DNA of 64,000 bases from contig CM060833.1 in the NCBI GenBank assembly GCA_030762175.1, forward strand, positions 66,294,501 through 66,358,500, in the 5' to 3' direction. The DNA is from Metallyticus violacea. Its lineage: Eukaryota > Arthropoda > Insecta > Mantodea > Metallyticidae. Positions 11,791 through 27,198 of the stretch are shown here, in pieces (within the stretch, counting starts at the first letter, position 1; the number at the start of each line of letters is the position of its first letter). The translations under genes and the position numbers were made by a program. The notes under the pieces are model-generated. The model was not told where the DNA came from. It did no database searches and was given only the letters and a program-made list of their open reading frames with translations.

Positions 11791-14154
11791 AAACTCGTTT
11801 ATTACTGCGGCAATACAAATAGAACGGTTAAAAGAGCACGTTGCTCAATTATTTTATATTCTTTCTTTTTATATATTGTACAGATTTTGTCTTTTCCCTT
11901 AAGCGTTTATTTATATTTTTGTTGTTGGTTTCCATTCCATTTCTTGATTTTCTCGTGTTATTTTCTATTAATAGTCGAAAGGCATACATACATTGTACCA
12001 TTGGCGGCTCGTGGCCCCCTGTAGAAGTGTGGGCCAAGGACAATAAACTACATGGCACCCAAATGGCGCGAGGGAAGGTCTCTTTTATCAAGACTTATAC
12101 TCCTCCCCAACATTATCTCAACTGCAGCGCCATCGTACGTTTGTGCTATAAGTTTCTGATTTATATGGAACTCTTCTAATTCAGCTGTTAAAGTGCACCA
12201 TAAGACTTCTGCAGTCAATTCAGAAACAGAGACTGGTTTATTCCCACTGATGTATCGTAATATCACAACAAACTGTGACATGCATATCATCTGTCTTCTC
12301 GTCGGCCTGTACAGAAACGAGATTTGCCCTTTCTATTTCTTTTCTAATCTTATTCATATAGACATGACACGTTTCTGACTTCACATGCTCTGAGCCAAGA
12401 TTTTTTTTAACATAAAACATAAAATCCGATCATATTCAACAATTAATCACATTTGATGAATAATAATTAGTATAATAATAGGATCTAATTTCTTTCCTTC
12501 ATTTTATGCCGCCTTGATGAGGTCCAAATCGTTTCACTTCCAACTTGACAGTTATATTTAGACACGAAAATGGATTCTTCAATAAAATGTCCACTTTATT
12601 CATTGTCACAAAACAGATACGCTTTTTTGTAACTTTACACTTAATACTGTGATAACAAACTTAGCAATGAGAAACAATGAGAAAAATATCCGATTTCAAA
12701 CATTTCCTAACGAATGTTATTTTAGAGTTTTTGTATGGTATACGAGTTCATCTTGTACAAGGCATTTTTTATTTTACTCCAGAGATAATAATCGTACGCT
12801 GTTAAATCGGGGGACCGAGTGCACACAAATCCCTACTAATAAATCTTTCTTGTGAAAACATATTGTAACTTGCTCTCATAGTGTGTGAGCAGTGACATAG
12901 TCCTGTTGAAAAAAAATGCATGATCATGCTTCCTGTCGGTTAATTCTCTGAAAAAAGGGTTAGTGTGGTATTCACATAAGTAACAGAATCATCTGTATGC
13001 TTAGTTAAAAAAAAAAAAAAAAAACAGAAAAACGGGTCTTATGATTCTTTCATCAATAATGGCACACCATACACCAATTTTTTCATCATGGAGGAGCATT
13101 TCATGTACGAATTGAGGTTTATCTGTACTCCTGTAACGATTGTTTTGAACACGTACATAACCGTGGAGGTGGAACTAGGCCTCGTCCAAGAAGGTTATTA
13201 AATGTGGGCATATTTGTCCATTGCACACATTTCCAGAATACACACAAAATGTGTGCCTAAGTACGGGCCACCTGGCTGATGGGTATGTGCCACTGTTATT
13301 TTATAAGACATGAAATGCAGTAATTTAGTAGCTTTTTGTGCAGACTCATATGAAATTTCTACTTGCGCGAGAAGACGAAGTGATTTTCTAAGAAAATTTT
13401 CTAAACGATTGCCAAGGTCATGTAATCTTTCTTAGGTGAGAACCCTACCCTGCTTTTTTGGTTTCTTAGGCTGGACACTTCCAGTTTCCTGAAATTTATT
13501 ATACAGGTTATGGATTGTTTTACTATCTGGAGCAGCTATAACCGGGAATCTTGCTTGAAAAGTATTTGAACTTCACGAACTTGCTGATTTAACTGGAGAG
13601 GGTAGCAGGCTTGCAAGGCAAATGAGTGGGGCTCGCTCATCAGAAAAACCCCGCGCGCGCAGCAGGGGAAAGCATCCCCGATCGTACGGTAGTAATACTC
13701 TCATTTCTATTATTTACGGACGCTCTTTAACATCTCAAGTCATCAGCCGCCCATTCAATTCAGGGCATGAAACGGCCGGTAAATTTTGCTCAGAGGCCTC
13801 TTTTTTCAGGTTTGAGTTTTTTTTCGTGCCGTAAATCTACGACACGGGATTTAGTGCCTTTTCGAAAGAAGTCGCCAGGAGTTTTAAGCCCGAAAAAAAT
13901 CCAATTACCCTGGTCGGGATTTAACACGCGATCTTAGGTTTACGAGGCAAGTATGGTTACCACTAGACCACCAGGACCGACATTATGCTCTTAAAATAAT
14001 ACAAGAAATGGTTTTATTTTGTTTGATAAAATATGAAAGCAATGAGTACCGAAATTAAAATGTATAGATATCGAGAACATTTGGCACTGATCATCTCTAT
14101 AAAGATATATGTTTTATTTATGTGACGTATGTATCAATCTTAAGAGTTTATTGA

Positions 14155-14201
<47 letters not shown>

Positions 14202-17200
14202 TCATTTTGATTCCTCTTGAGGTTAGTTTTTAAAAAATGCAGTTCAGAATTCCTGTCAGCTTGTAATAGAAGAAAAATGTGACTGTGCATACAGGGAATT
14301 CCTCTGTACTTGGGAAGGAAGGGACAGGATCACTAAGTGGCCCATCTGCAATAAACGCCTAAGTGTTTGCTATTGAGCATTAACATTTTTATCCATTCTC
14401 ATAATCGATTAAGGGTTGGTACATACAGGCTAAGGACAGTGTATACTAAAGAAACAAAGTTTCTTTATATTTTTGTGTCTGCATCTTACATGTTGTCTGT
14501 TTAAAATTCGTTGTTTTCGATTTTGAAGGACATATCCTTGATCATCTAAGACGACTGTCACGTGTTAAGAAGATTGGGTTAAATAGAAGAGTATGCATTG
14601 CTTTCATTAAGTCGTGAAAAAAGTTAATAGTGTATTATATTTTGTCTTATTTTGTAAAGATTGATTATATGTATTTCCTATACTTCTAGCACTGATTTGT
14701 GAATTTCATTTGTAATATCTAAAGGTTGTTTCCTTTTATTTATATTTAAATTTATATCAGTAAGTATTACATTTCTTACATAGTTGCAAGCGAATTACAA
14801 AAATATTGTGAAGCAAATAAACATCGCATAAGTTTTATGGCGCATAGAGACTGCGTTCCATTTTTTATTCCCTTCTGACGTGTGATATTGTCAGGAAGTG
14901 AGAAACCTTATGGAATAATGATGTCCCAGCTGGAAAGTATTAAGCTGGCCTTTTCTGAATTTAGTGCTTTTTAGATGTACAAAAGTTACCACATCTCGTT
15001 CTCAATGTCAGAATAAACTACTCGTGTTATACGCAGCGAGTGCACGTACCATCTCGCGCATGTTGGAGGCCGCTGGTTGCGCCGTTACTTTGCCCAGAGC
15101 GACATTCTGCCGTGCTCTGTTGTGAGCGTCCAGGATCACCTGGCGGTCTACGCAGCTCAGACCTCCGCTACCTGCAAACATAAAATAAAGTCAGAAAAAT
15201 GTTTTGCTCAATGAAAGGTAACTTGTCATCTATCACAGTAAGCATAATGTTCTCGGATATTTAATGATGTAAATGCATCATAAAATCAACGACTACACAT
15301 GGTAGTTATTCTCACTCTTGTTATAATGCCGTAAAAGTATATCTTAATATTGTTTCAAAGGTGGTTGAATGTCAGTTAAGCAGTTCAGCTATTTTACCAT
15401 AGTTTTATCACCATCTGGAATATTTCGGCTAGCTATATATATTAATACTTTACGGTGAATATAGCATGATTTTATAATTCATAAAAACAAATTAAATAGT
15501 AGAGACAATTTTAAACAATATGATTACACTAACAAAGTACTTAGTACAGTATTTACCTGAATGTATGGCAATCTCTGGTTTTCTAATGAATTGGGTAGGA
15601 TTTTAAATTTTAAGGAATTTATGTTTATCATATTGCAGACGTGTTTTATTTATACATTTTGGAACATTTACATAAAATTATAACATATTTTCAAGATCTT
15701 TGTATAAAACTTTTTTTGCAATGTTCACGTAGGAAGGCTTGTCAACTCGTATTTAATATTTTTCTGAAGTGCTGAAAGTTACATGGCCAGTATTTCATTA
15801 CTAATATCATATTCCCCTTTACTTTCATTATCAGTAGTGTCTTCTATAAAATCAATTTTCGGTGTCGTCTAAATGTGAACAAGAGAGTATCACTATGAAT
15901 CAGACATTTGTGATCAGGTATGTCATTGCAGTGATTTGCAATAGTTTTACATCGAGTGAACTGAAAACCAGCAAGCGCCATGGAAGTGTGACATTGTTGT
16001 TCTTAGTTCCAGACGCGATAAATTGCATAATAGAGCATTACAATGTTAGGAAGTCCAGTAAATGTCAGAATAAATCGACCGCAAAACCACGATTATTTGA
16101 AATTTTCAAATCTGCATACTGAAAACTGATTTCAATAAATAATTGCTTAGAAATTTACATTGCTGGCCATAAAAATTGCAGCACCCATAAGAGAGGCGTT
16201 AAAACGACTCTACATTTCTCGGAAGAAACGAGTACGACTCATCGAAAATCGACAGCAATACTAGGAGGAGTCTGAATTTCATCAAGGGAGAATTGTGGCA
16301 TATGGAAAGTGTGGGATGTCATTCCAAGAAAGTGGTATTCGTGCGTCCATTGCGAAATGAATAGAAGAGCATTGGATCGAGGTAGGATGAGCACACAGAC
16401 GCGAAGGATCCCAAAGACCCTGTCAAGCAACCGAACGAGAACATAGAGATCATTATGAACTCACACAATGTATTGTAATTTCAATGGTCAGCAGGGTATT
16501 TAGCGATTTCGCAAAATTATTCCCTTGTTGGCCAATCTGTATTCTCGTATTTTTTTCTACTATGACGACACAACGGCAAAGGATACGCCATGATTGTACA
16601 ACAGAAAACATTGGCCCATCTGGTTTTTATTTTTTAATATGTGAATTTAACCACCAGTTTTCAAAAAGTAAAAACGAAGAAAATTCGTCTTATATTCAGG
16701 CAAATACGGTAAATGCTTTAGTTGTAAATTAGTTTCTGTTCACAAAGAAGGACCAAATAAAAAAAAGATAAACGATTTTTGTACATATGGAATAGCAGAG
16801 CAAGTGGATGTGTGAATAAATCCATCACGCTTTAATTTAACTAAGGTTCTTCTTAAGCAGTGGAAAACATTTATCCAGGAAATACATTAAATAAATGAAG
16901 AAAGGACACGTATAAACGACCCACTTGATATTTGCATAACAACACTTTTTTAATCTTTAATACTAAATACAATCAAGTACATTGATACAATTCAAATACA
17001 TTTATAGGTTATCACTGCAATGGTGAATAAGATATAATAATTCAGTGAAACGTAACCATTTAATAAGTACAATATATACTTAAATAAAATGGAAGAGTGC
17101 AAATGTCAAAAGTACCTTTCTTAAATTTAATCATTTTATTTCAAAAGTACCTTCTATGTGCCCAGATGCACATTCCTAGACACGGATGAAATATTTAAAA

Positions 17201-20200
17201 TATTCGTCAACAGATAGGTAGTTCTAAATGCCATGTTATGCTGGCATCAGATGTTCTATGTTCCATGCCAATAATGTTAGTTTTTAAGGGAAAATATTAA
17301 TAGTACAGAAATATTTAGTAAGTAGCCATAGCTTTTTAAGTTACGATAGAGATTTCGCTATTATAGAGAAAAGAAGAGCAATGGGGCCTTTAGTCCCCAA
17401 GATTTACAAGCATAGGATTGTAGATTAGAGTCAGGTGATTCTTTGATTTAAGAATGTTGTTGATTTACTGTTAACATTAAATAAGTCCAATATTTCAAAA
17501 TGCACAATGCCTAAATTAACTCGATCTCATCCAGTTCAAATAATTATTAAACGAACTTACTCATCATTAGTAGGGTGGAGGGTTTTTGAAGCTCTAAAGA
17601 GAGAAAATTCAGTGAACGATATACAGCACATGTGCTTCATCTGAAAGATCAACCGTGTATAAAAGAAAGACATCTGGCCCATGTTACCATTCCTTCCTGA
17701 AGTATACAGAGAGTTTTTTGAGACATCGATTTCAACCCCTGTGTAAGAATTGAAAAAATAAACTTTTCCTGTCAGTACTATTGCCCTTATTTTGAGCTTA
17801 ATAACGTTATAAATGTGTTCCCGCTAATCATAAATGTTATTTTTGTAATTATTTCCCTTTAAAACCTGAAATAAAATGTAAGAAAAGTTTGAATGGCCTT
17901 TGTAACCGACCCTTCTATCATATGGCACATAGAACTTTCTCCCTGGCCATTGTATTTTTGGCAACGGTTTGTTATTAAATAATTTTGTGGTAAAATGACT
18001 TTATAATGATTTGGGCTATAATAAGTTAAATGCTAACAGGGATGGGTAGGTTTTTTTTTTGTTGTTTTTTTTCTTAGCCTGTAAAATTTAGAAAACGGCA
18101 CTTATAACGTTTGACATTTAAATTATTTATTTTAAATAAAAATGAAGTAACGTGTAAAATAATAATATTCGATGAATTATAAAATGCCAGAAATTAACTC
18201 GTTGAAAAAATTACACAAGAATTTAAGTTGGTAATGTGTATTGCGATATTAGGTGTTATGTATAGGATTATTTATGTTAAAATGAAAAGTATTAAATTAA
18301 AACATAATAAAATATACATTCTGTGAGCATGAATTTATGAGAAATAAATTAATTTATTAAATAACAATTTATGCAACTGTCCTCTAAGTGATGTTTTCCG
18401 ACAATCATCTTCAATTTGGTAGCAAATTTCTATTTCTGGCAACATAAATTGTACATGAGGAAGAATACGAAATTATTTTTTGGGAAATTATGATAAATGA
18501 ATTATTATTATCAAACCTGATATCATTATGAAAATGAGTAAATTGAAATAGTGGCATGTTTAATTTGAAATAAGAAATTAAGAGAATGGCAAAGTGCGAG
18601 AGTAGGTCAATAAGTTTTCGGTCTAACCATTTTCTAGGTATGATAAAGACAAAAACCATATTTCACTTTTCAATATAGTTACCCTTTATTGCAATATACT
18701 TCTCACATGCTTGAATTAACATTTCAATCCCTCCCCCCAACCAAATATAGTCAGAAGTCTTGTCTGCAAAATGGGCATAAATAGCATCTGTTACTTCTTC
18801 GTCACACATAAATTTTCTTCCTGGAAGATTCTTCTTGAGTTTTGAGAAGAGGAAATAGTCACTGGGAGCTTTATCTGGGCTTTAGGGTGGATGGTTGATT
18901 TACTTGAAGCTACATTTCATCACGACTTCCTTTGCAACAAGAGCTGTGTGCATAGTCGCGTCGTCGTGAAGAAGGTGCACACCACCACTCTTTCCTCTCC
19001 TTTTCTCTTTGATGGAAGCACGTAGTCTGTGTAGTAGGCCAGCATAATACTCCCCATTTACTGTGGTGTTCCTCTCCTTGAAGTCAATGAAGATGATGAT
19101 CTTGGTTGACTGAGCGACCTTGGCCTTTATAGGCGGTGCTTCGCCAGGTTTACCCCCCCCCCCCTCCATATTCTCTTTTGTATAAGGGATCATGGTAGAG
19201 GAACACATTTTCATCTCCTGTAACAATGGTTTGCAGCACTTCTTTCTCATTGCCACAACAGAGCTCCAAAAATGCCTGACAACAGATGATACATTGAAAA
19301 AAATATTTTTAAATGTGAAATATGGGTGGAAGGGGAATCTTGTCAATATTTCTATTTCTATATAATCCTCGTTGCTGCTTTTGGACTGAGGTAAGAAGTC
19401 TAGGCACCCATCTTGCACTAACCTTATTCATGTGTTTATGTTTTATGAATAATTCGAAGGACTGTTGTTTAGAAAGGCCCAACCTTACTGCTATTTCTTT
19501 AACTTTGAGCCGCCGGTCTTCCATAATTTCTCCTTCCACAAGAGCGATGTTTTCAGGAGTGGGCACCTCCAAGGGCCGACTTGCGCGCTCTTCGTCTTCA
19601 ATGCTTTCTGCCCCTATTCGAAAAGTTTGCCCATTCTTTTAAGGTAGAAGTTGAGGGGAATACTTTCCTATATACACCGCCCAATCGCTGTTTAATTTAT
19701 TTTGGAGTAAGTCCATCTTTTGTGAAGAACTTAATAACAGCTCTAAACCCCATTTTGAATATGTCACAATCTTGTACACATAGCCTTCTTTCTGCAACTA
19801 TATCTGAACAATTGAACATAGCGGAGCGGAAGTTACAGCTGCAATTATTTATTTACCAGATAAGGTATGGCACCAGATAAAGGTTTTGTGAAGGCGATGA
19901 TCCTCACCTTATTGGCGAGGCCGGAGAATTATGTACCTACCCTCGTATATCATAAACGTCCTTGTAACCTGATAGTAAATAGCAACATTAATGCCCATAT
20001 TAAGTGTACAAAATCTACTATACTTACATTGTGACAAAAATTGCTTAGCTGTACATCGGAAGTTTTAGTGGTTCCGATTCACTGCAATGTGCCCGTTTTA
20101 TACTTTGATATTATTAACACCAATTCCGCTCACTCGTCGAGGAAACTCTTTTGATGAATACAGCATGAACAGAATAAAAATTCTGGCTCAGTAATGGAGT

Positions 20201-23200
20201 GAATTCTGCTGCACAACAACAGTCGAAACTTTGAGACAAAGTGTACTCATAAATGAGAAAAATTTTAAGGTGACAAAAAATTCTGTCGGTTATTCAAAGC
20301 ATACTTTTCTTAACAAAATAGTATCTTTAGCATCAAATGTAGTCACATTGGTATCGAGAAACTTCTGTCAACGTGAAAGACAACTATAAAAACTTTTGGG
20401 ATAGTACTCCTTAGGGCAGAAAGCAAAAAGCCACACAGTTCATTTCGACAAAGGTTCACAAATTCTGTCCTCGGAGGTGAGTATTCATAGAAAGGAAAAG
20501 ACGATAATCTGATGGTGCAATGTGTGCAGAAAAAGATGATGGGTGCTCTAAATCTCTCCCAAGTAAAATGAATAATTGTTTCACGTTCCACCATAGCTCT
20601 AAACACCTTTGCGACTCACAAGTACAGGTTCCTTAGGTTTCAGCTCTTCATGAACGCATTCTATGTAGAGTACACAACAGTGTTGATTGTTTGGTCGCCT
20701 GGTAGCAATTCAAGATGCACCATATACCAAAAACTTTGCATAACCTTATTGGTGCAATGATGGTTTCGAAAGTTTGGGGATAGATTTAAGGGTTGACAAC
20801 CAGTGAAAAGGGCGTTTTTTAGTGTCGTATTCTCATCGCATGTCAGCCTATCCTTCTTTTGACGTGCCAGCAATGCAAAGCAGGCATCAGCTCATGTCGC
20901 CTTCTGCGCCATTCTTCTATATGGAATCTAGTGATCGAGTTAATTTTTTCTAACTGATGGAGATAGAACCATATGGTTTCTTCACTGACGTTGGATTGCT
21001 GTTCCACGTCCTCACAAGTCTGGCTGTTGTTAGCCTCAGCAGTCATAGAGAGCTTCGTTATCCATTGTTGATTTTCCTGTCTATGGCTCATCCTCGAGGG
21101 TTTCTTTGCTTTCGCGAACCATCTTTCTTCATTTATTCACATCAGCACGAAGACCTGGCATATTTTCAGCGCCCCGTTCACATTTATAGAGTAGAGAAGT
21201 TCGTATAATCACCTTTGGGGAGCTCATGTTTGACCGATATTTTTGGAATACTGGCTAATACTAGGAAAAATTGAACCTATCAGCTTAACAGTCTAAATCT
21301 CGGGAACAATTAGTTCCTGCCTTTTTATTATTGTTTTGCATTTAATTTTTGTCAACGCTTGAAATTTCAGCATCGTGAAGAAACCGAAATAACTTTTCTA
21401 GTCATCTATATATTTAAAAGTCTAATGCGAAAAATAACTAGTAATAATACAGATATTACTTAACGTGTGGTAATCCTCTGGAAGTTCAATAGAAAATTTA
21501 AAACAAGAAAAATCTTACATGTAAAAGAGTGGCCATTTTGCTAAAATTTAGTCAGTTAATTTGCGTGCGCAAATAAAAAAGTACTTCAGTTCTATGCTGT
21601 AATTTATAGTCCAAGCTAATTTTTCAACTACCACAGCCGCTATAGAATGGAATGCCAAATCGTTAACAATATTCATGTAAGTGCTGACGAAAGTCCCCGT
21701 ACAAACACTAAGAACAGTTTAGCATTAATGTATGGACTGAGTAATAATTGGCGACACATGTCCTTTTATTTAACCTAGAAGATTATACTATGACCTTTTA
21801 ACAGACAATTTAAGTGTTTTATTGGAAAAAATTGCACCCAACTCTGTGTAGTTCATGGATGATGGAGTACCACCTCATTTTTCCGTGCTGCTATAGAGAT
21901 TGTAGATCAGCGATCACAAGATAAATGAACCAGAAACGACATACAGCCCCGCTCAATCTTCTGATCTCATTCCATTGGGTTTCTACATCTTGTTTCATTA
22001 AAGACAACTTTATTTCCAAACCTATTAACAACATGAACATTATTCTCCAGCGAATTGAACTAGGATGTTAGCAGATACGGCAGAGCAAGATAATCCATTT
22101 TGTTGCGCTTGAAAGTTTGCACAACAGCTCCCGGTGGCCATTTTCAGAAGTTTCTGCATGAATTTTCATAAGGAAAAAGGAAAATTTACGAACTAAAAAA
22201 CTAAGCGAAATTGAACATATGTTTATAAGAACTTTTTTGTTTGTTTTATATACTGTATCAATTTCCCAGAAATTTCCCACATGCTGTTTAACATTCTGTT
22301 TAATGGAAATGGTACATTATATTTCAAAATCAAGTGTAGTCAATTTTATATTCTAATCCATTATAGGCACAACTGCCGTTTGTTGCGACATGTGTAGTGT
22401 TAACATTTTCACACGTAATAGCAAGGAAAAATGGTTAAATCCTTCAATTTGAATATATCGTAGCAGCGTGCATTTTGAGCTTTGGTGCAACGTTTATATG
22501 TGTTGAACTCTAATAAACTGTGTTTTCTCAAATTATGATATTATACACAGGTGCAATGGTTTTACTTCAAACGTGATTATTGATTCATAAAAATGTTTTC
22601 TTATTTTTTTAAACATTGGAGAATGCAACTTTAGAAAAGTTATTTTGAGCCAGCAATAAGAAAAGAAATATCTATTCCCATTATCTACAATTCTAGAGTA
22701 TGCTTTTATGCACTGAAACTTGCTGTGTTCCAAATATATGTAATTAAAGGACTATGAATTAAGAATAAAATCAATCAAATAGACTATATTTAATATCAAT
22801 GAGAAATTTCAAGGGTTGGAATTCAAATTGCAAAACGGCCATTCATTTGATATGTATAGATTTGAAGACTTTAAAAAAAGAGCATGGCTCTGAAATACTA
22901 AGTCTTCAAGATTAAACGCACTTAAGCGTGATTAAGTACGGGCTAGCAAAGAGTGGCTGCGTTCTGCAATAAAAAAAGCTGTAAATGCACGTGTAGGAAG
23001 CAGCTTGGTGTAGGGAGACTTTTCAGCGAATGGTTGTGCGATCATGTGCTCTCGGTGCTTTCAACGTCAGTAAATTTGTGGTAATTGTTTTTCTTTGGTT
23101 ACGTCACTACATGACGGTAGCTTTCAAGCACGGAAATAAACATGTGAAAACGGATTCATACAGAGAATTGGTGGGTCGGTTTGCAAGAAAGTATTCTAGC

Positions 23201-26200
23201 AATCGTGTTCCAGGAAACTATTCGCCACTGTGTTAAAAAGTAACGAGAAAGAGACAGGATCTCTCAGTGACATAAACGCGAACCGCCTCATTCTAACAGA
23301 AAAAAAGTCAGATGAGATGCAGAAATATCCTATTCAGATGCCGGCAATGTATTGCCCCCGAGGGGCATCATTTTCAACATTTCTTATAACATAGCTTAGT
23401 GCTTACTACTATTGATTTTAAATACAGCATCTTTTTCAAATTTTTTTCCATTGTACTCAGGCAGTCCTTAAACTCACTGTAGCTTAGAATGAACTTCGTC
23501 TGTAGAAGTCCCTCTTCTGGTTTATTCTTGACTAAGATATCAACTACAAGAATTTAATTACATTGAAAAAAAAACATAAGATGCGAAAAAGTTCAACTAT
23601 TTTATACTAAAAATAGGTAATTTTGAAAGCGGTGGCCGAATAATAGACAGATTTGCTCTGAAACATTTTGCCGTGAACAGAGTAGCAGCATGAAAACTGC
23701 TCACTCGTGCGCTGTAAGATCTTCATTGAAGTTACAGTAAAGCCGTGATGCCGGTTCTTGAAATTTTCCACATAGCTCTACAATTTCTTGAGAGGCTTTG
23801 CAAGTTCGTTCTTGTCCTCAAAGAGATTGGTTCAGTGTGTGTGTCTGGCAGATATTTTCATAGCAGGAGCCATTGGTGTTTAGAGATTATTTGTTGCCAT
23901 GAACTTTTAGCGATTTTCGGATTATGTTCACATGTTTGCCACAGCAGATGGAATTACTGGGCCGTCCCCTGTTTAATTACCTCGGGCTCTGAATGCTTGA
24001 TAACACAGTTAATACCAGCCTGCTCTTGATTATTAAAATGTGTATAACTTGAATTGCATGAGCAAGCTTGATTACATATGCACATTATACACGTTTCCAT
24101 GCGCTCACCCTGTCATATGCTGTGTTATAATGTGGAGTAAAATTATTATTCAATTTTTACCTGCTCTTCTAGTTTACTGAAGTATAGTTGCTTCATAGTT
24201 AAACTACGACAGTGCATAACACATGTGTAGATTTATCTATGGTAAAAATTGCTATTTTAGTGGGGGTACTTATACAGTGAGGTTAACTGAGTTACAGGCC
24301 GAATTAGCGCGGCTGCTTACTGTGGAAATGCAGCCTTCGTAACGGAAAGAAAAGGAGGTACGGTCGTCATGCGCAAAGTTTGTTTTTATTTTAGTATTTA
24401 TGTTTTTATTGAATGCATGCGATTATATTAAAACTGATGATAAATATTAAGTACTAACCTTTGCTATAAAATATGTTGAAAATAATTCCCCTCAGCGGCA
24501 ATATATTACCGGAATCTGCGAAGGAAATTACTGTATTTCATCTAACTTTTCTAACCGGAACACGCTTCTTATTATTGAGGGATCTTTAATAAGTTGACGA
24601 ACAGTTTCTCTGACTGCAACACGACTGCCAGAATACTTTATTCGAATCGTCTTACCATTTCGCTGCAAGAATCAGTTTTCACACATGTATCGTACACAAA
24701 AACCCGTTCTTCAAGACTAATGAACAACAATTACCACACAATAAATGCGAACATATATAAACTTGCTGACAAAGCCTCCCACAAACTAACTATAAACTGA
24801 TATCTAAACAGGTGTTATGCAGTCTTGACTACTGTATCAATATACAACCGCCCTCTATCGGCTCGTAACTCAATCTCACCGTATAATATGAAACTAGTGA
24901 ACTTAAAAGGTTATTCATTAAAGTATGACTATACCTTGTTATTTTTGTAGCTGTGATGGAAATAACTGATCACCGGAGCTGTAACTATATGGTTTGACCA
25001 TTGTACTCTGATCCTGGCTGATAAAAGAATCAGAAAAGTTCATATCTTCAACGCAAAATCCATTCTACTTGATACAGCGCACGTTTCACATGGTATCCAG
25101 CAAGGTTGTGTAGTATGGCATGCACTAAAGACGCTGACTCGTGTATGAGTGTTCCGTTAGCTCTGTGGCAGAGTGTGCAGTGTTGCTGTGGTTAAGAGCG
25201 CAGTTTCGTCTCCCGGTATGAAGCAAATTTTTTAATAAACCTTGGTAACTTATTATGACAAATTAGTTTCGCAACATTGTTTCCCATGTTCTTTTTTCTG
25301 ATGCTTATGATTGTGACCATTACGTTTACAGACAAAGCGCCCACTGTAGTGTGCATTCGCTGCATGCACGTTATAAATACAGCGTTTACGAGCCTCCCTA
25401 ACGTTCTCCGACGGTACAAAGGATCTGGAGATGATGCATTTATTTTTGTCAAAGGGTTACAGTGAGATTTTGGGCGAAATTTTCTTGTCACTTATATAAC
25501 TTATTGCACTATGTGTATCCTTGTTTGTCAATTGGAAAATGAACTAGGCAACTGCTTCCTATCCATTAAAATCGTAACTATTGTGTGTTTCACTCAGTCT
25601 CAGACTCTGATTTCCCCTTAAAGCTTTCAGATTATTAGACAAATTTAAGTGAAATTTAACGCGAATCTACTTTGATGATCAACAGTCATCATGCCATTTT
25701 GCTCCCTGTTTCCATCACACAACAATTTCATACAAATAAAAAACAAATAGCTGAGTTTGTTAAATTACCCAGCTTAGTCCTATTACATGATTAATAGATA
25801 CTACATATACTATATATTTGTTGGGAGCAATTATTAAATATTTCTTAACGAAACAATTTCTAAAATCAACTTGTAATAATATACAGCCACCAAAGAGGCA
25901 ATGTGCATAACAATTCATTTAAGGAAAACATTAAATCGTCATAACTTAACAACTATTTTGGTGTTAATTGAAATATAGAAAAGAAATCTAATTTTCAAGC
26001 CCCGTCCCAATTTTATAAAGCAGTTAATATTCCATCTTCTCAATCATATTAGTATTGATTAATATCACGAGGAATAATTAATTATATTTATTGTTTCAGA
26101 GATATTTGTATTTCTTTTAAGTGCATGTGCAGTGGAAAACCGCGTATTTATTGCCCGCATTTATCAGAAAACTGTATCTATTAAGAAATACCAAACTGCA

Positions 26201-26802
26201 CTATTCGGTTAGCTCCCGAACGGAAGATGTTTGCAAAAATCCTTCAAGATATGGCATATCAGGCCTAATGTAGTAACGTTTCTAATAGTACATAACGTTA
26301 TTATAGAACGTGTGCATTCATATCCACAGTGTTTACAACTAAAAACTGATGCTCCGTTCTAAGGCTAACCAGAATACGAGTGTGCAGGAAAAGTTTCGCT
26401 GGAAATACTATCGGAGCTGAAAATGGGGGATGGAGCGTTACATCCAAACAGGGGCCAAACTCTGCAATCAGGATTCGCTTGGTTTAGTTTAGGCGCTTTG
26501 TGGATGACTAAAGTTACAGACAGGGAGAGTATGAGAATTTGCCCTATATGTGCGGGGAAAGACTCTTGGGAACATATTCTGGCGTACTGCAAGGGGATGG
26601 AAGAATGGAGAAAGAGATATCTACGGGTCCCATTTGTTAATGGGGGGAGAGGGCAGTGACAGTGCTGGACTTTGTTGGTAGATAGAAAGGAGGAGGGAGT
26701 AGGTAAATTTTTAAACGAAGTGAGGCAGCTCAGATCAGAAGAGACAGACATCGGGAAGGGGGATGGGGAACGTGAGACACATTTTTTAAATTATTTAATT
26801 AT

Positions 26803-26838
<36 letters not shown>

Positions 26839-27106
26839 ATAAGTTATTTACTTTTATACTATTTTCTTTTCTGTTTATTTTATTTATATATTGCTGAAAA
26901 TGTTATATTATTATATATTTATTTCTTATCCATTTATTTATTTCATTGTATATATTGTTTGTTTCTTAAGAGTTAAAAACATTGGTTTGTGTCATTTCAC
27001 GTATTTCCTAGTGTAGAGGGAAAGCACATACGGTCCCAGGACTTACGCGACATGGATGAGTTATATTTGTAATAAATATATTTATAAATGAATAAACAAC
27101 AACAAA

Positions 27107-27198
<92 letters not shown>

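Larger units (their letters stand above)
11390..15049 (-). other. Intron 2 of the CAP gene (3.7 kb)
   Basis: The intron holds an ATT microsatellite (11749-11791), a hAT relic (about 11990-12430), an ITm transposase relic (about 12690-13600), a reverse SINE copy (13705-13982) and another ATT tract (14157-14200). Positions 14220-15040 are AT-rich with nothing recognisable. Confidence 0.8.

Noticed and set aside
19322..19642. 106-codon plus-strand frame
   Set aside because: Antisense shadow of the mariner transposase coding strand.
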